This document shows, piece after piece, positions 29,799 through 40,622 of a stretch of 64,000 nucleotides of DNA. Source of the stretch: Clitopilus passeckerianus (Eukaryota > Basidiomycota > Agaricomycetes > Agaricales > Entolomataceae); NCBI GenBank assembly GCA_944990035.1, contig CALYLX010000103.1, forward strand, positions 1 through 64,000. The letters are read 5' to 3'. The position numbers and the translations under genes were made by a program. The notes under the pieces are model-generated. The model had not been told where the DNA came from. It saw only the letters and a list, made by a program, of their open reading frames with translations, and ran no database searches. Numbering within the stretch: the stretch's first letter is position 1; every line of letters starts with the position of its first letter.

Positions 29799-31354
29799 AT
29801 GACAATCCCAGAGGCTGCACGACAGTATATACTCCCGAAGGTGAGCATACCCAATAGATACAGAAACGGTGGCGCAAATCTCTGACGATATGTATAGCAA
29901 GGTGCATTCCAGAACCTTACAATCAGCGAGAAGAAAGTAGAAGAACCCAAGGATAACGAAGTATTGGTGAAGGTTCATGCAGTTTCATTACAGGTATGAT
30001 GTTTCTTCGACCTGCGCATCAGCCGAATATTAAGGTTTGTACAGTATCGCGACATCGTCACCGTGACAGGCGATTATTACGGAAAGTAGGAGACGTCTCA
30101 TTGCGAACGCGCAAACTGTATATCTAACTCACTTTGGCTCCCCCCAGAGTACTACCAGATCTTGTACCTGGTTCCGACATGGCTGGAGAGGTGATTGCCG
30201 TCGGCAGAAATGTTAAGACCTGGAATGTCGGAGACCGAGTCTGTTCGAACTTCTCTACTGAGAACATCTATGGAGACCCGACCCCCTTCACCTTGGATCA
30301 TGCCCTTGGTGGTCCATCCCATGGTGTTTTAACCGAGTACAGGACTTTCCCTGCCTATGTGAGCCTTCTGGATACGCCAGACTGATCACAATGTACTAAA
30401 TGCTTGGATGCTTTGAAGAGCTTAGTCGCTATTCCCAAGCATCTCTCATATGAGGAGGCCTCTACTCTTCCGTCAGTACCCAGATGCACCTCGAACTAAA
30501 GATGTGCTCAATGCATAATCGTTCAGATGTGCAGCGGTGACCGCATACAATGCACTTTTCGGAAGCGTTGCCGTCAAACCTGGTGACTACGTGCTTGTCC
30601 AAGGCACTGGAGGTGTATCCATGTGAGTCGCATAGCATTTCCTCCGTCACTAAAGCCCTGACATTACAACAGTTTCGGACTTCAAATGGCTCTTGCTGCT
30701 GGAGCTACTGTTATTGCAACCTCATCTTCGGACGAGAAGTTGAAGATTGCGAGCAAACTTGGTGCTCAACATCTCATCAACTACAGGAAGACTCCGAACT
30801 GGGGAGAAGAGGCCCAAAAGATTACCGGGGGAGTAGGAGTAGATCACGTCCTTGAGGTATACCGCCTTTTATCCTATACCTTTGCTACAGGCGCTCAGCA
30901 TAACCCCAGGTCGGCGGCCCTGGAACATTCTCTGAATCAGTCAAGGCATCTAGGATCGGTGGGCACATCCATGTCGTTGGATTCGTGGCGAAGGTATGCC
31001 TCCCCTTCTGAGTTACCTTCAGATACAGAAAATGAATCTTCGTCATATAGGGCGGCTCCTCGGACAGCTCCTCGGATTCGAATGTCGTGATGAATACTCT
31101 CCTCAAAGCGTTGCATGTTCGTGGGATTCGTGTCGGCTCTGTAGCACAGTAAGTCTTACCCCTCTCATGACTGTCCTCAAGCTAAGTGGTGCCCCAGTTT
31201 CAACGACATGAATCGGTTGTTTAGCGCCCGCCCAGAAGAGACGAGACCAGTCATTGATAAAGTCTTCAATTTCGAAGATGCTTCAGAAGCTTATAAGCAT
31301 TTGCACTCCCAAGCCCACGTTGGAAAAGTTGTTATCAAGGTTTCAAAGGAGTAG
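29799..31354 (+). CDS. Zinc-independent medium-chain alcohol dehydrogenase/quinone-oxidoreductase-like protein
   Basis: NAD(P)H-dependent oxidoreductase of the MDR superfamily; substrate unknown. The start MTIPEAARQYILPK joins QGAFQNLTISEKKVEEPKDN after an intron. The GroES-like half has VLVKVHAVSLQYRDI, LPDLVPGSDMAGEV and NVGDRVCSNF. The Rossmann half has YVLVQGTGGVS then FGLQMALAAGATVIATSSSD, that is GTGGVSxFGLQ, followed by SKLGAQHLINYRKTPNWGEE. It ends NFEDASEAYKHLHSQAHVGK with VVIKVSKE. The Cys/His ligands of zinc ADHs are not evident, so this is probably a zinc-free type. About nine introns of roughly 50 nt; for example TLP joins CAAVTAYN. Its near-identical but decayed relative lies inverted beyond eIF3l. 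Confidence 0.87.
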
Positions 31355-31582
31355 TTACCAGGATTCAGCATTGAAAACGTATATATGTTGTTATTATCTC
31401 TCGAAACCATAGTATTTGAAGCATGCCATGCCGAGCAACAGAGGTTAGAATAATTCGTGGTGGAAGTCGAAAACCTTGTAAGGCGCGCATCCCAAAAGAT
31501 GGCATTTTGATAGGCTCGGAATTTGCCGAATGAACTGTAAATTTCAGCATTCAACGACGACCACGACGCGTTCCAACTAAAA

Positions 31583-33954
31583 ATGGCTGAACAACGCAGG
31601 GCATTGTGGGCACAGGAGGCGGATATCGATGAAGATGTTGATCTTTCACTTGCCATTGGAAATTATGGACAGAATGGGCATTACGATGATGGTGAACAAA
31701 CCCCAGATCTTGACTTCAAACTGGCTAATCGAATTGGCATGCTCAGAGCACATCCAGCAATCTCAAATCGATGAAGCTACATTGGTTGCAATGCAGCAAC
31801 ATATGGCTCAGCAAGCCGCATTTGCCCAGATACCTGATGTTGTCAAAGGCGTGAGTTTTCTGTTCAAGATGGAAGACTCGTCCGAGTTAGCTCATACCGG
31901 ATCCTTCTCAGTTTATCGTGCATTTCCATCAAGCCGTCTTGGACAACAACCTCGCAGAAATAACGGTTGCATACGAGAGTGGCTGGAACAAGTATACCGA
32001 AAAGTTTTACTCCAAAACGGAATGGCCAGAGGCAGAACTGATTGCTCCTCTGGTCAACGACGGTCTGTCCTCCCGCCAGATTCTACCTTGGCCCAATTCT
32101 GACCTCTAGCCCTCAGACCCCATCTTCCTTATCCTGTACCGCGAACTCTATTACCGACATGTATACTCGAGGTTGCAACCTAACATCGACGATCGATTCC
32201 ATTCATATGAGAACAGCTGTGAGCTGTTTAACTACCTGCTTAGTGCGTGGCATCCGCTCCTTCTCAGGACCCTCGTTTGACACCCCCTGCATGTAGACTC
32301 TGATGGGCCTGTCAATCTCGAATTGCCTGAGCAATGGCTATGGGACATAATAGACGAGTTTATCTATCAGTTCCAAGTTTTCTGCACGTGGCGATCGAAA
32401 CCCAAGTCGAAATCGGAGGACGAGTTGATCATGCTAGCAGAAGCTGGACCGGTGAGTTTCCGTGATTATCGTTCCGACATTGCAGCTAACCAACCACTCT
32501 TTAGGTGTGGAGCTCTTACAGCGTTCTCAATGTTCTATATTCCTTGATCCAAAAGTCACGTATCAATGACTACATTGCTGCACAACAACAAGGCAATTCG
32601 GCCGAAGAGATAGCGTAAGCGTGGCCTGTTGACTCTTCCTTCCCCATCTAATCTGGTTATCCAGTGAAGCTGTAGGTGAATACGGACAACGCCCCCTGTA
32701 CCGTATGTTGGGCTACTTCAGCCTCATTGGACTCCTCCGCGTCCATGTTCTTCTTGGCGACTTCACATTGGCTCTCAAGGTCATGGACAACGTAGAACTT
32801 AACCAAAAGGTAAAACACCGGTTCACATCTTTGATGATGCCTGACTAACGATTGACAGTCCCCCTTCACTCGGGTGACAGCCTGCCATGTTGCAACCTAC
32901 TACTATGTAGGATTCTGCTACCTGATGCTTCGACGCTATCCGGATGCTATTCGAACCTTCGTCACCGTTCTCAACTTCATCATGCGCATGCGACAATACC
33001 ACACGAGGAGCTACCAGTACGACCAGGTATGTAGATCTGACTTTAGTCACTGTAGTTCAGGAATTCACCACAGTCCAGATTAGCAAAACTGCTGACCGAA
33101 TGTATGCGTTGTTTGCGATCTGCAATGCTTTATCGCCCAGCCGACTCGACGATAACATCGCCAACACGTCTAAAGACCGCTACGGAGAGCAGATTGGGAA
33201 GATGACACGTGGAGGGTAGGTCCATATTTCTGCAATTGACCGTTCACAGCACTGATCTTTTAACAGGAGCGATGCCAACGCCGCGTATGAGGAGCTCTTC
33301 CTATACGCATGCCCTAAATTCATTACTGCCAATGCTCCTCCATATGATGAGCCTCAAGCGCTCGAGGCATACATTTCGGCTGAGGCACCTGTGCAAGATC
33401 CGACTCACCGGCACCTGGGCTTGTTCCTAGCAGATGTTGCTGCACTTTCCCCTGTTCCTACGCTGCGTAGCTTCCTCAAGCTCTACACGAGTCTGGGCGC
33501 CAAGAAGCTCGCCAACTTCCTTGACGAGGATGAAGAGGAAATGGTTCAGGAGTTGATGGTGCTTAAGCAGGCCAGCAAGAGCATTAGCCGTGTGCCCGGG
33601 AGTGAGCAGGGTGGTCTCTTGGAGGGCGAGACGATAACCACCAGTGATCTCAACTTCACCATTGATGAGGTTAGCTGATAAGAGTGGTGTTGGTCTCTTC
33701 AGTCAAACTCATGCCTCTTTAAACAGAACATGGTCCACATCACCGAATCGACCGTAGGACGGAGATTTGCAGGATGGTTCATCAAGAACACAGAGCGGAC
33801 ACAAAGAATCCATGACGACCTCAAACACATGCCGCTACCTCAGCCTTCTACAAAGTCTACAGCAAACATAGGTCATTCAGCATCAGAGGCTCCCACAAAG
33901 ACCTCAAGACCTGGCGGGCAGAAGGTTGCATGGGGTGGTGTCAAAGTAAATTGA
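31583..33954 (+). CDS. Eukaryotic translation initiation factor 3 subunit l
   Basis: PCI-domain subunit of the eIF3 complex, which helps mRNA recruitment to the 40S ribosome in the cytosol. The start [20 protein letters not shown] is followed by an intron at 31692-31746 with a CTAAT branch-like site, then [13 protein letters not shown] and [17 protein letters not shown]. Conserved blocks follow: [73 protein letters not shown] and [15 protein letters not shown]. The winged-helix end has [25 protein letters not shown] and [12 protein letters not shown]. The Ala/Gly-rich tail ends VAWGGVKVN. About seven introns. Fungi with a full-size eIF3 keep this subunit and budding yeast lacks it. Confidence 0.93.
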
Positions 33955-34155
33955 TCAATGGTCGATAAATTTGTGCAACTTCATGTCATCCTTCGTGTAG
34001 TCATCCTCCTGATTGGCTCAACCATCTCCTATGAACCATAAGTCAGGCTTTTAGCAGGGAGCACCAGTTCAAGTGTGGATTTCAGCTTTCCGCATGGTGG
34101 TCTTCAGAAGGTTTGCTGAGTATATGACTGTGATATTACATATTTTACAGATTGA

Positions 34156-35665
34156 TTACTCCTTTGACACCCTGATCACCACCTTTCCAGCATGGGTTTG
34201 AGATTGCAAGTGTTTGTACGCTTCCAATGCATTTTCGAAGCTGAATACTTTGTCCACCACCGGCCTGGTCAGCTCCTTTCGGGCTGCAAGAAGTCTGTTC
34301 ATGTTCTTGAAGCTGTGGAATCGGCCAGGTTGACGGAAACGATCGTCTCAAACGACACAACGTACTGTGCCACGGAGCCCACGAACGTATAAGCCCTTCT
34401 TGAGCGTATTCATGACGACATCGGAATCGGAGGAACTCCCCTGTATCAAGAAGGTTTAGGTAGAGGAAAGTGAGAGGAGAGGATGACGCTTGCCTCAGCT
34501 ACAAAGCCAATGACATGGATATGCCTGCCGATCCTAGATGCCTTGATAGACTCGGTGAATGTTCCTTGACCACCAACCTAGATCTGCGATGAGAATTTAA
34601 ACGATACCGGTAAAAGAGGCGTCGTACCTCAAGCACATGGTCTACTCCTACTCCTCCAGTAATCTTCTGTGCTTCTTCTCCCCGGTCTTCTTATAATTGA
34701 TGAGATGCTGGGCATCAAGTTTGCTCGCAATTTTCAACTTCTCGTCGGATGATGAAGTCGCAATAACAGTAGCTCCGGCTGAGAGGGCCATTTGAAGACC
34801 GCAACTGCTTCATAATCAGGACATTAAGCTATCAAAGGAAGGCAATAGGACTGACATGGATACACCTCCAGTGCCCTGGACGAGTACATAGTCGCCAGGT
34901 TTAACGGCGACACTTCCAAAGAGGGCGTTGTGTGTAGTCACACCTGCACACCTACGAACTAATGAAGAAGTTTTTAATCCAAAAACGAGCTTCATACTAA
35001 CGAAAGAGTAGAGGCTTCCTCATAGGAGAGGTGTCCGGGAATTGCGACCAAGCTCTTCAAGGTCCATAAGTGTCAAGAAATATAATTTCGCTAGCATCGG
35101 GACACTTACATATGCGGGGAAAGTTCTGTACTCGGTCAGAACCCGTGAGATGGCCCCCCGAGGGCATGCTTATGAGTAAACGGAGTTGGGTCGCCATAGA
35201 GGTGTTCAGTCGAGAAGGTCGAACAGACACGGTCCCCTATTACTGTCCAGGTCTTAACATTTCTGCCAACTGCTACCACTTCTCCAGCCATGTCGGAGCA
35301 GGGACCAGGTCTGGCAATACTCTAGTAAAAGTAGGACCAAGTTAGTATATCATTCGCACTGATCGAAGATGGTCCATTTCTTACTGTGCAGGATAGCTTC
35401 CAGTCACAATGACAAGGTCGCGATACTATACGTGTTTCAATACGCAGGCAATGCCGAGGTGGAACAGAGACCATACGTTAAGGGAAACGGCATGAACTTT
35501 GACCAGGACTTCGTCATCCTTAGGCTGTTCTACCTTCTTCTCCCTGATCGTTAGGTCCTGAAGGGCGCCTTGCTATAAAACATCGTAAGATACGTTCACA
35601 GCCGTGTCGCAATCGTACTCTACCTTTGGAAGAATATATTCGCGTGATTACTCTGGAATAGACAT
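34156..35665 (-). pseudogene. Pseudogene of the medium-chain dehydrogenase (inverted paralogue)
   Basis: Exon by exon this strand matches the dehydrogenase at 29799-31354, with many conserved blocks (for example LFGSVAVKPGDYVLVQG and ENALEAYKHLQSQTHAGK). It is disabled four times. A TAA replaces an Ala-type codon at codon 6 after MSIPE. One base is lost after the GGPSHG block (near 35150), giving TGA. Seven bases are lost in the loop after KLDAQHLINYKKT (near 34690). Eleven bases are lost after the YVRG block (near 34387). The promoter is also duplicated, with a TATATAAGG at about 35754-35762. It lies opposite in direction to the intact copy, on the other side of eIF3l. No restored protein is implied to be expressed. 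Confidence 0.85.
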
Positions 35666-37199
35666 AGCGGGAGAGTGCATGATTTGCAGTGACGGTGCCG
35701 TTTGTCAACTGGAAGGGGTTCTTGATGTATTTGGTGGGGCCATGTATTCTCAGCCTTATATATGCCCACAGTGAATATGGACACCGTCATTCTTGCGTCT
35801 GACACTGATGTCTAATTATAATAGTCTAAAACCTAGGACGCCAAGCTGACAGTAATTATCCAGATATGACTCAGAGTTGGACCCGAACGCTGTCTATTCA
35901 AGGATCGATCGTTTAGAAAGTAGTGGATGAGTGGATGAGGCAGAAAGGATTTTAGTTCGTTGCGACCGGCCCGTAACTCGTCGGAAATACTGTACGTACC
36001 CGAATTCAGGGTCAAGGGAGGGTACACCACGCGTGCCATTGACGGCCTTCGAGTCAGGACTCAGACTCTGCACCTACTACAGATTTTGAGAAGGCTTGAA
36101 CAAGGCTTGGATCATTTATCTTGAAATATTTTTGGAATGGCCGGCTTCCCTGTTGTTATCGCGTACACTTTAGGAAGTCCTTGGAAGGCCCTCGTAATAT
36201 GGATCCATAGTCATGTTTGAAAACTCCTGGTACACCACTGTATTCCACCTCCCAACTCAAACATTTGGGTAATACGTTGATATTTAATTCTGCTATTGTT
36301 TGTCCTTCTATGCCTGTGGATCGTGCTGCCCGCTAATAGTTCACTTTGAGTTACTGGCTATATTTGTTGATCTCATGGTGGCGCAACCGAGAAGGAATTC
36401 CAGAAGGCATACATAGGCTACAAGCTTGATAACCAGTCTCTGAAAAACCAAGAAATCGACTGAAGGGAGTTCGATGTCAGTCGGCGCTTCTTGCGAGGTT
36501 GCAGTAATTGGGATAAAAGTATCCGCCCAACTCGGACTAGCATTTCAACGAGGTAGCCATAGTACTTCCGCTTTGTCTACTGTTCGTGAGTACCATGCCG
36601 GGCCGCTCTCGACGTTTCTGCATGAATTCGTCCGGTCCAAACGAGCCAAAGTTTCTGTACAGAATGGTCATGAGATAAATAGGAGAAATGACGGATAAAT
36701 TTAGCGAAAATTTACTCGTCTCAATATGGGCGTATTCAATCCCTTCCCAACATCCCCTACGTTTTCTCTGAGCTTCTAAAGCTTTCAGTAGCATGTGCAT
36801 GGTTTTCGTGCAAAGAGTTGAAGCTGCAGTTTCCCAGAAAGGTGATCAAGGGGCGTGCTACACGTGATGAAAACGCGTCCGCCAAGGAACCGAATTAGTG
36901 CATCCTTTCTGGTCCACTCCTTGTCTACCGCTGCCTATAGCGTCCGGAGCTTCCCATTAACGGTTACCTCTGTCATGTGTCTGCGTGGCCCGGCCCCATA
37001 ACCGCTTTGCACAAGGTCCGCATCGTATTCTTCCCTTCGAACATTCATTCTCGCATCTTGTGCACATCAAGCGCGGTATTTTGGGGCATCGGGTTTGCCC
37101 ACGATGAAGTTAGACCATGTCGAGGTTCACCCATATAATTGGGGAGGACTTTGGGGAACCTTCTCGGAAATACCACCCACTCTTTACGAGGCAATCAAG
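35666..37199. other. Intergenic region upstream of the GH95 gene
   Basis: It contains the duplicated promoter remnant of the MDR pseudogene (near 35755) and about 1.4 kb with no recognisable gene. Small frames at 35833-36039 and 36537-36800 (minus) and 36474-36698 (plus) have no family motif. The GH95 promoter must lie at the right end. Confidence 0.5.
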
Positions 37200-40100
37200 A
37201 TGTGGTTAACCTACGTACTCGCACTATTGCACCTCGTGTCCTTGTCGACATCGGCACCCCAAGGCTTCCCAGCATCAGGAAATGGCCTCTGGTTCAATAC
37301 AACAGGAGGCGTTTGGTCCAAAGAATGGCTTCCGGTGGGCAATGGCTACCTTGCAGGTATGTTCGACCTCCATCCTTAGCTCCGCGCTCCATGACCTCAC
37401 TCGTATCGGTCAGCGATGGTGCAAGGCGGCGCTGCTAACGAGGTCAATCAACTGAACATCGAGTCCTTGTGGAGTGGTGGACCAGCGACCAATAAAGTGG
37501 GCGGTTTAAACCCGATTTCTATAATTATTTTGGATCTAAATCTAGCCCTATAGTCCTATAATGGAGGAAACAAGGAGCCCGGAGAGCAGCTTTCGACGGC
37601 TCAGTACATGCAAGGTATCCGCCAGACAATCTTCTCCAGCCCAACCGGGGATACGAACAGTAAGTCCGAAGCAGATCAGATCAAGCCCCCACTCACTCCA
37701 GTCAGGTATCGAAGACTTGACGACCGCAGCGGGCGCCTATGGTAAACTTTTATTTTGCAGTATACCTCGCTCGGCGTTGATCTCCTATTTCAGGCTCCTA
37801 TGCTGGTGCTGGACATCTCATTTCCAGTATCGGGACGACAGGAGCAGTTTCGAATTTCGGCCGTTGGCTGGATATGGATGAAGGTGTTGCTCGTACGACC
37901 TGGACCCAATCCGGAACTACGTACCTTCGGTTAGCTTCGATTCTGAAACTTGATTCTCTCTGCTCACGTCTCATTTCAGATCCACTCTTTGCTCTCACCC
38001 GACTAAAGCATGCGTGCAACACATTGCGGCAACCTCCTCCTCTAGTGGGCTACCCACTGTGGCCTTTGCCTTTTCTGCCGCTATCGAGGAGGGCTTACCC
38101 GCACCCAACATCACCTGCCTTGGGCCAGATACCCTAAGAGTCAGGGGACGAATTGAAGGCACCGCAGGTATGCTCTGGGAAATCCTCGCCCGTGTTAAAA
38201 CCACGCCTGTCTCCGGCCATGCTTCTACCCAATGTATCCAATTCCCCGTTCCTTCCGGTGCTCCTCCGAACGCAACTTTGCAAGTTCCCAGTGGCACTGC
38301 CCGCGAAGTCTGGTTGAGCTGGGTTGGCGACACCGACTACTCTATGGACGCCGGCGACGCTGCACACGACTTCTCATTCCAGGGCCCAGATCCTCATGAC
38401 AGCCTTCTTACCTCCCTTAACGCTGCAACATCTAATAGCGCCACGTTCAAGACTATCCTTGAGGCGCATGTTGCCGACCACAAGGCCGCTTTGAACACGA
38501 AGTTCTCTTTGTCTCTTGGCCAGACTCCCCGCCTAGACGTTCCGATAGACGTTATCAAGAAGAATTATACCATTGATACCGGAGATCGATACCTCGAATG
38601 GTTGATGTTTAATTTCGGAAGATACCTATTGATGGCGAGTTCGAGAGGGAAGTTGCCTGCTAATCTGCAGGGCAAGTGGGCGGAAGGGTTTGGGAATGCT
38701 TGGAGTGCAGGTATGTCTTCCTATTAGGTTTAGTGGGTCTCAGCTAAATTTTGTCTAGATTATCGTGAGCTTTGCTCTTCACGATTTCAAACCGACCAGA
38801 CTAAAACTTTCTTAGATTCAAATATTAATATTCAGATGAATTATTGGGCTGCTGAGATGACCAACTTGGACGTAACGTTACCATTATTTGACTATTTCGA
38901 GGTTAGTCGTTCAGTGTTTCTGTTCCTGATCCGCCACTCATTTTATTGCATTTAGAAAACTTGGGCGCCTAGAGGATCGCTTACGGCGCAAGTTCTGTAT
39001 AATATTTCGCGAGGCTGGGTTGTGCATAATGAGGTAAGGTTCTCGATCATTCCAACTCTTCAGCCAAGTTGATCTTTCCTTTCTAGATGAATGTTCGTTT
39101 GTTCCAAGGGTTTCGTTTGCCTAGCACTGATCCCATATCTAGATCTTCGGACATACTGGCATGAAAGGGCCCGGTCAAACCGCTCAATGGGCTAATTATC
39201 CCGAAGCGAATGCTTGGATGGTAACTCAGATTGTTGATATCTCGTACTCTGGCTGATACACAAATCCCCAGGCTATTCATGTTTGGGACCACTTCGACCA
39301 TACTAACGATGTTGCATGGTGGAAGAGGCAGGGGTGGCCACTCTTGAAGGTTCGTACACGCTGGCAAAAGCATATATATTGATATATGTTTTCTCATTGA
39401 TATCGCGACAGGGCATCGCCGCGTTCCACCTCGACAAGCTTATCCCTGACCTTCATTTTAACGACTCTTCGCTCGTCGTTAGTCCTTGCAACTCTCCTGA
39501 ACAATCACCCATTACATTTGGTACGCCTTTCACTATTGAATGATGATTTCGTCCAGCAATTGAACCAACTTTAGGTTGTGCCCATGCTCAGCAATTGATC
39601 TGGCAACTTTTCAACGCTGTGGAGAAGGGCTTCGCAGCTTCTGGAGACCGAGACATCGCCTTCATCAATGGTATGTTTACCCCCTCGAAAATGTGAACGT
39701 AACATTGACTCTGTTATGGCAGAGGTGAAAGCGAAGCGCGCGCGAATGGACAAAGGCATCCACATTGGCTCCTGGGGACAACTTCAAGGTGATCACCTCT
39801 TCGGCACTCATCGAGCTTGATCGTGCTAACGACTCAACCCGGTAACAGAATGGAAGATGGACCGTGATTCCCCATCCGACACCCACCGCCACCTTTCGCA
39901 CCTTATTGGTTTGTATCCGGGATACGCTGTGGCGGGCTACGATCCTGCTCTCCAGGGCAAGTACACCAAGAAGCAGGTGCTGAATGCCGCCACTGTCAGC
40001 CTGATTCATCGCGGCAATGGCACGGGTCCTGACGCAGACTCAGGCTGGGAGAAAGCTTGGAGAGCTGCCACCTGGGCTCAACTAGGCGACGCTGATACCT

Positions 40101-40622
40101 TTTATCACATCCTCTCTGTATGTTTTTCCACAAAACGCTCGATAAATACGCGCTGATTCATGATTTCTAGTATGCTATCTCCGACAACTTCGGCGTTAAC
40201 TTGTTCAGCTTGTATAACCCGGAGAACCCAGCACCCATCTTCCAGATCGATGCGAACCTGGCCTATCCTAGCGCCGTCCTTGTAAGCCATCACCCTTGTT
40301 CCCGTGTTCTACAAAGCTTAAATTTGCATGACAGAATGCTATAATTCAAGCGCCCGACGTTCCTAACTATAACACGCCTCTCGTTGTCTCCCTTCTTCCA
40401 GCTTTACCAAAGCAGTGGCCCTCTGGATCGATATTCGGCGCTCGTATCCGTGGCGGAATCACCGTCAATCTACAGTGGGCCGATGGCAAGCCCTCTGGCC
40501 TCGCGTTCGCAGTTGACCGGAATATCATGGCACGACCAGTGCAAATTGTCTATCAGGGCAAGACACTGGCATCGTTTACGACTTCACCTGGGCTTACCAG
40601 GTCATTCAACAAATTCAGATGA
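37200..40622 (+). CDS. GH95 alpha-L-fucosidase (secreted)
   Basis: Inverting 1,2-alpha-L-fucosidase-type enzyme acting on fucosylated glycans such as plant xyloglucan or other fucosides. The ATG at 37200 starts a signal peptide, MWLTYVLALLHLVSLSTSAP. GLWFNTTGGVWSKEWLPVGNGYLA follows, then AANEVNQLNIESLWSGGP and NGGNKEPGEQLSTAQYMQ. Family landmarks include SNFGRWLDMDEGVARTTW, YLEWLMFNFGRYLLMASSRG, KLPANLQGKWAEGFGNAWSA, NIQMNYWAAEMTNL, HTGMKGPGQTAQW, SDTHRHLSHLIGLYPG and GNGTGPDADSGWEKAWRAAT, with IDANLAYPSAV near the end. The stop is at 40620-40622. About 15 short introns, one of them (near 37497-37550) joining TNK to SYNGGN. Length near 800 residues fits GH95. The gene looks intact. Confidence 0.92.
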
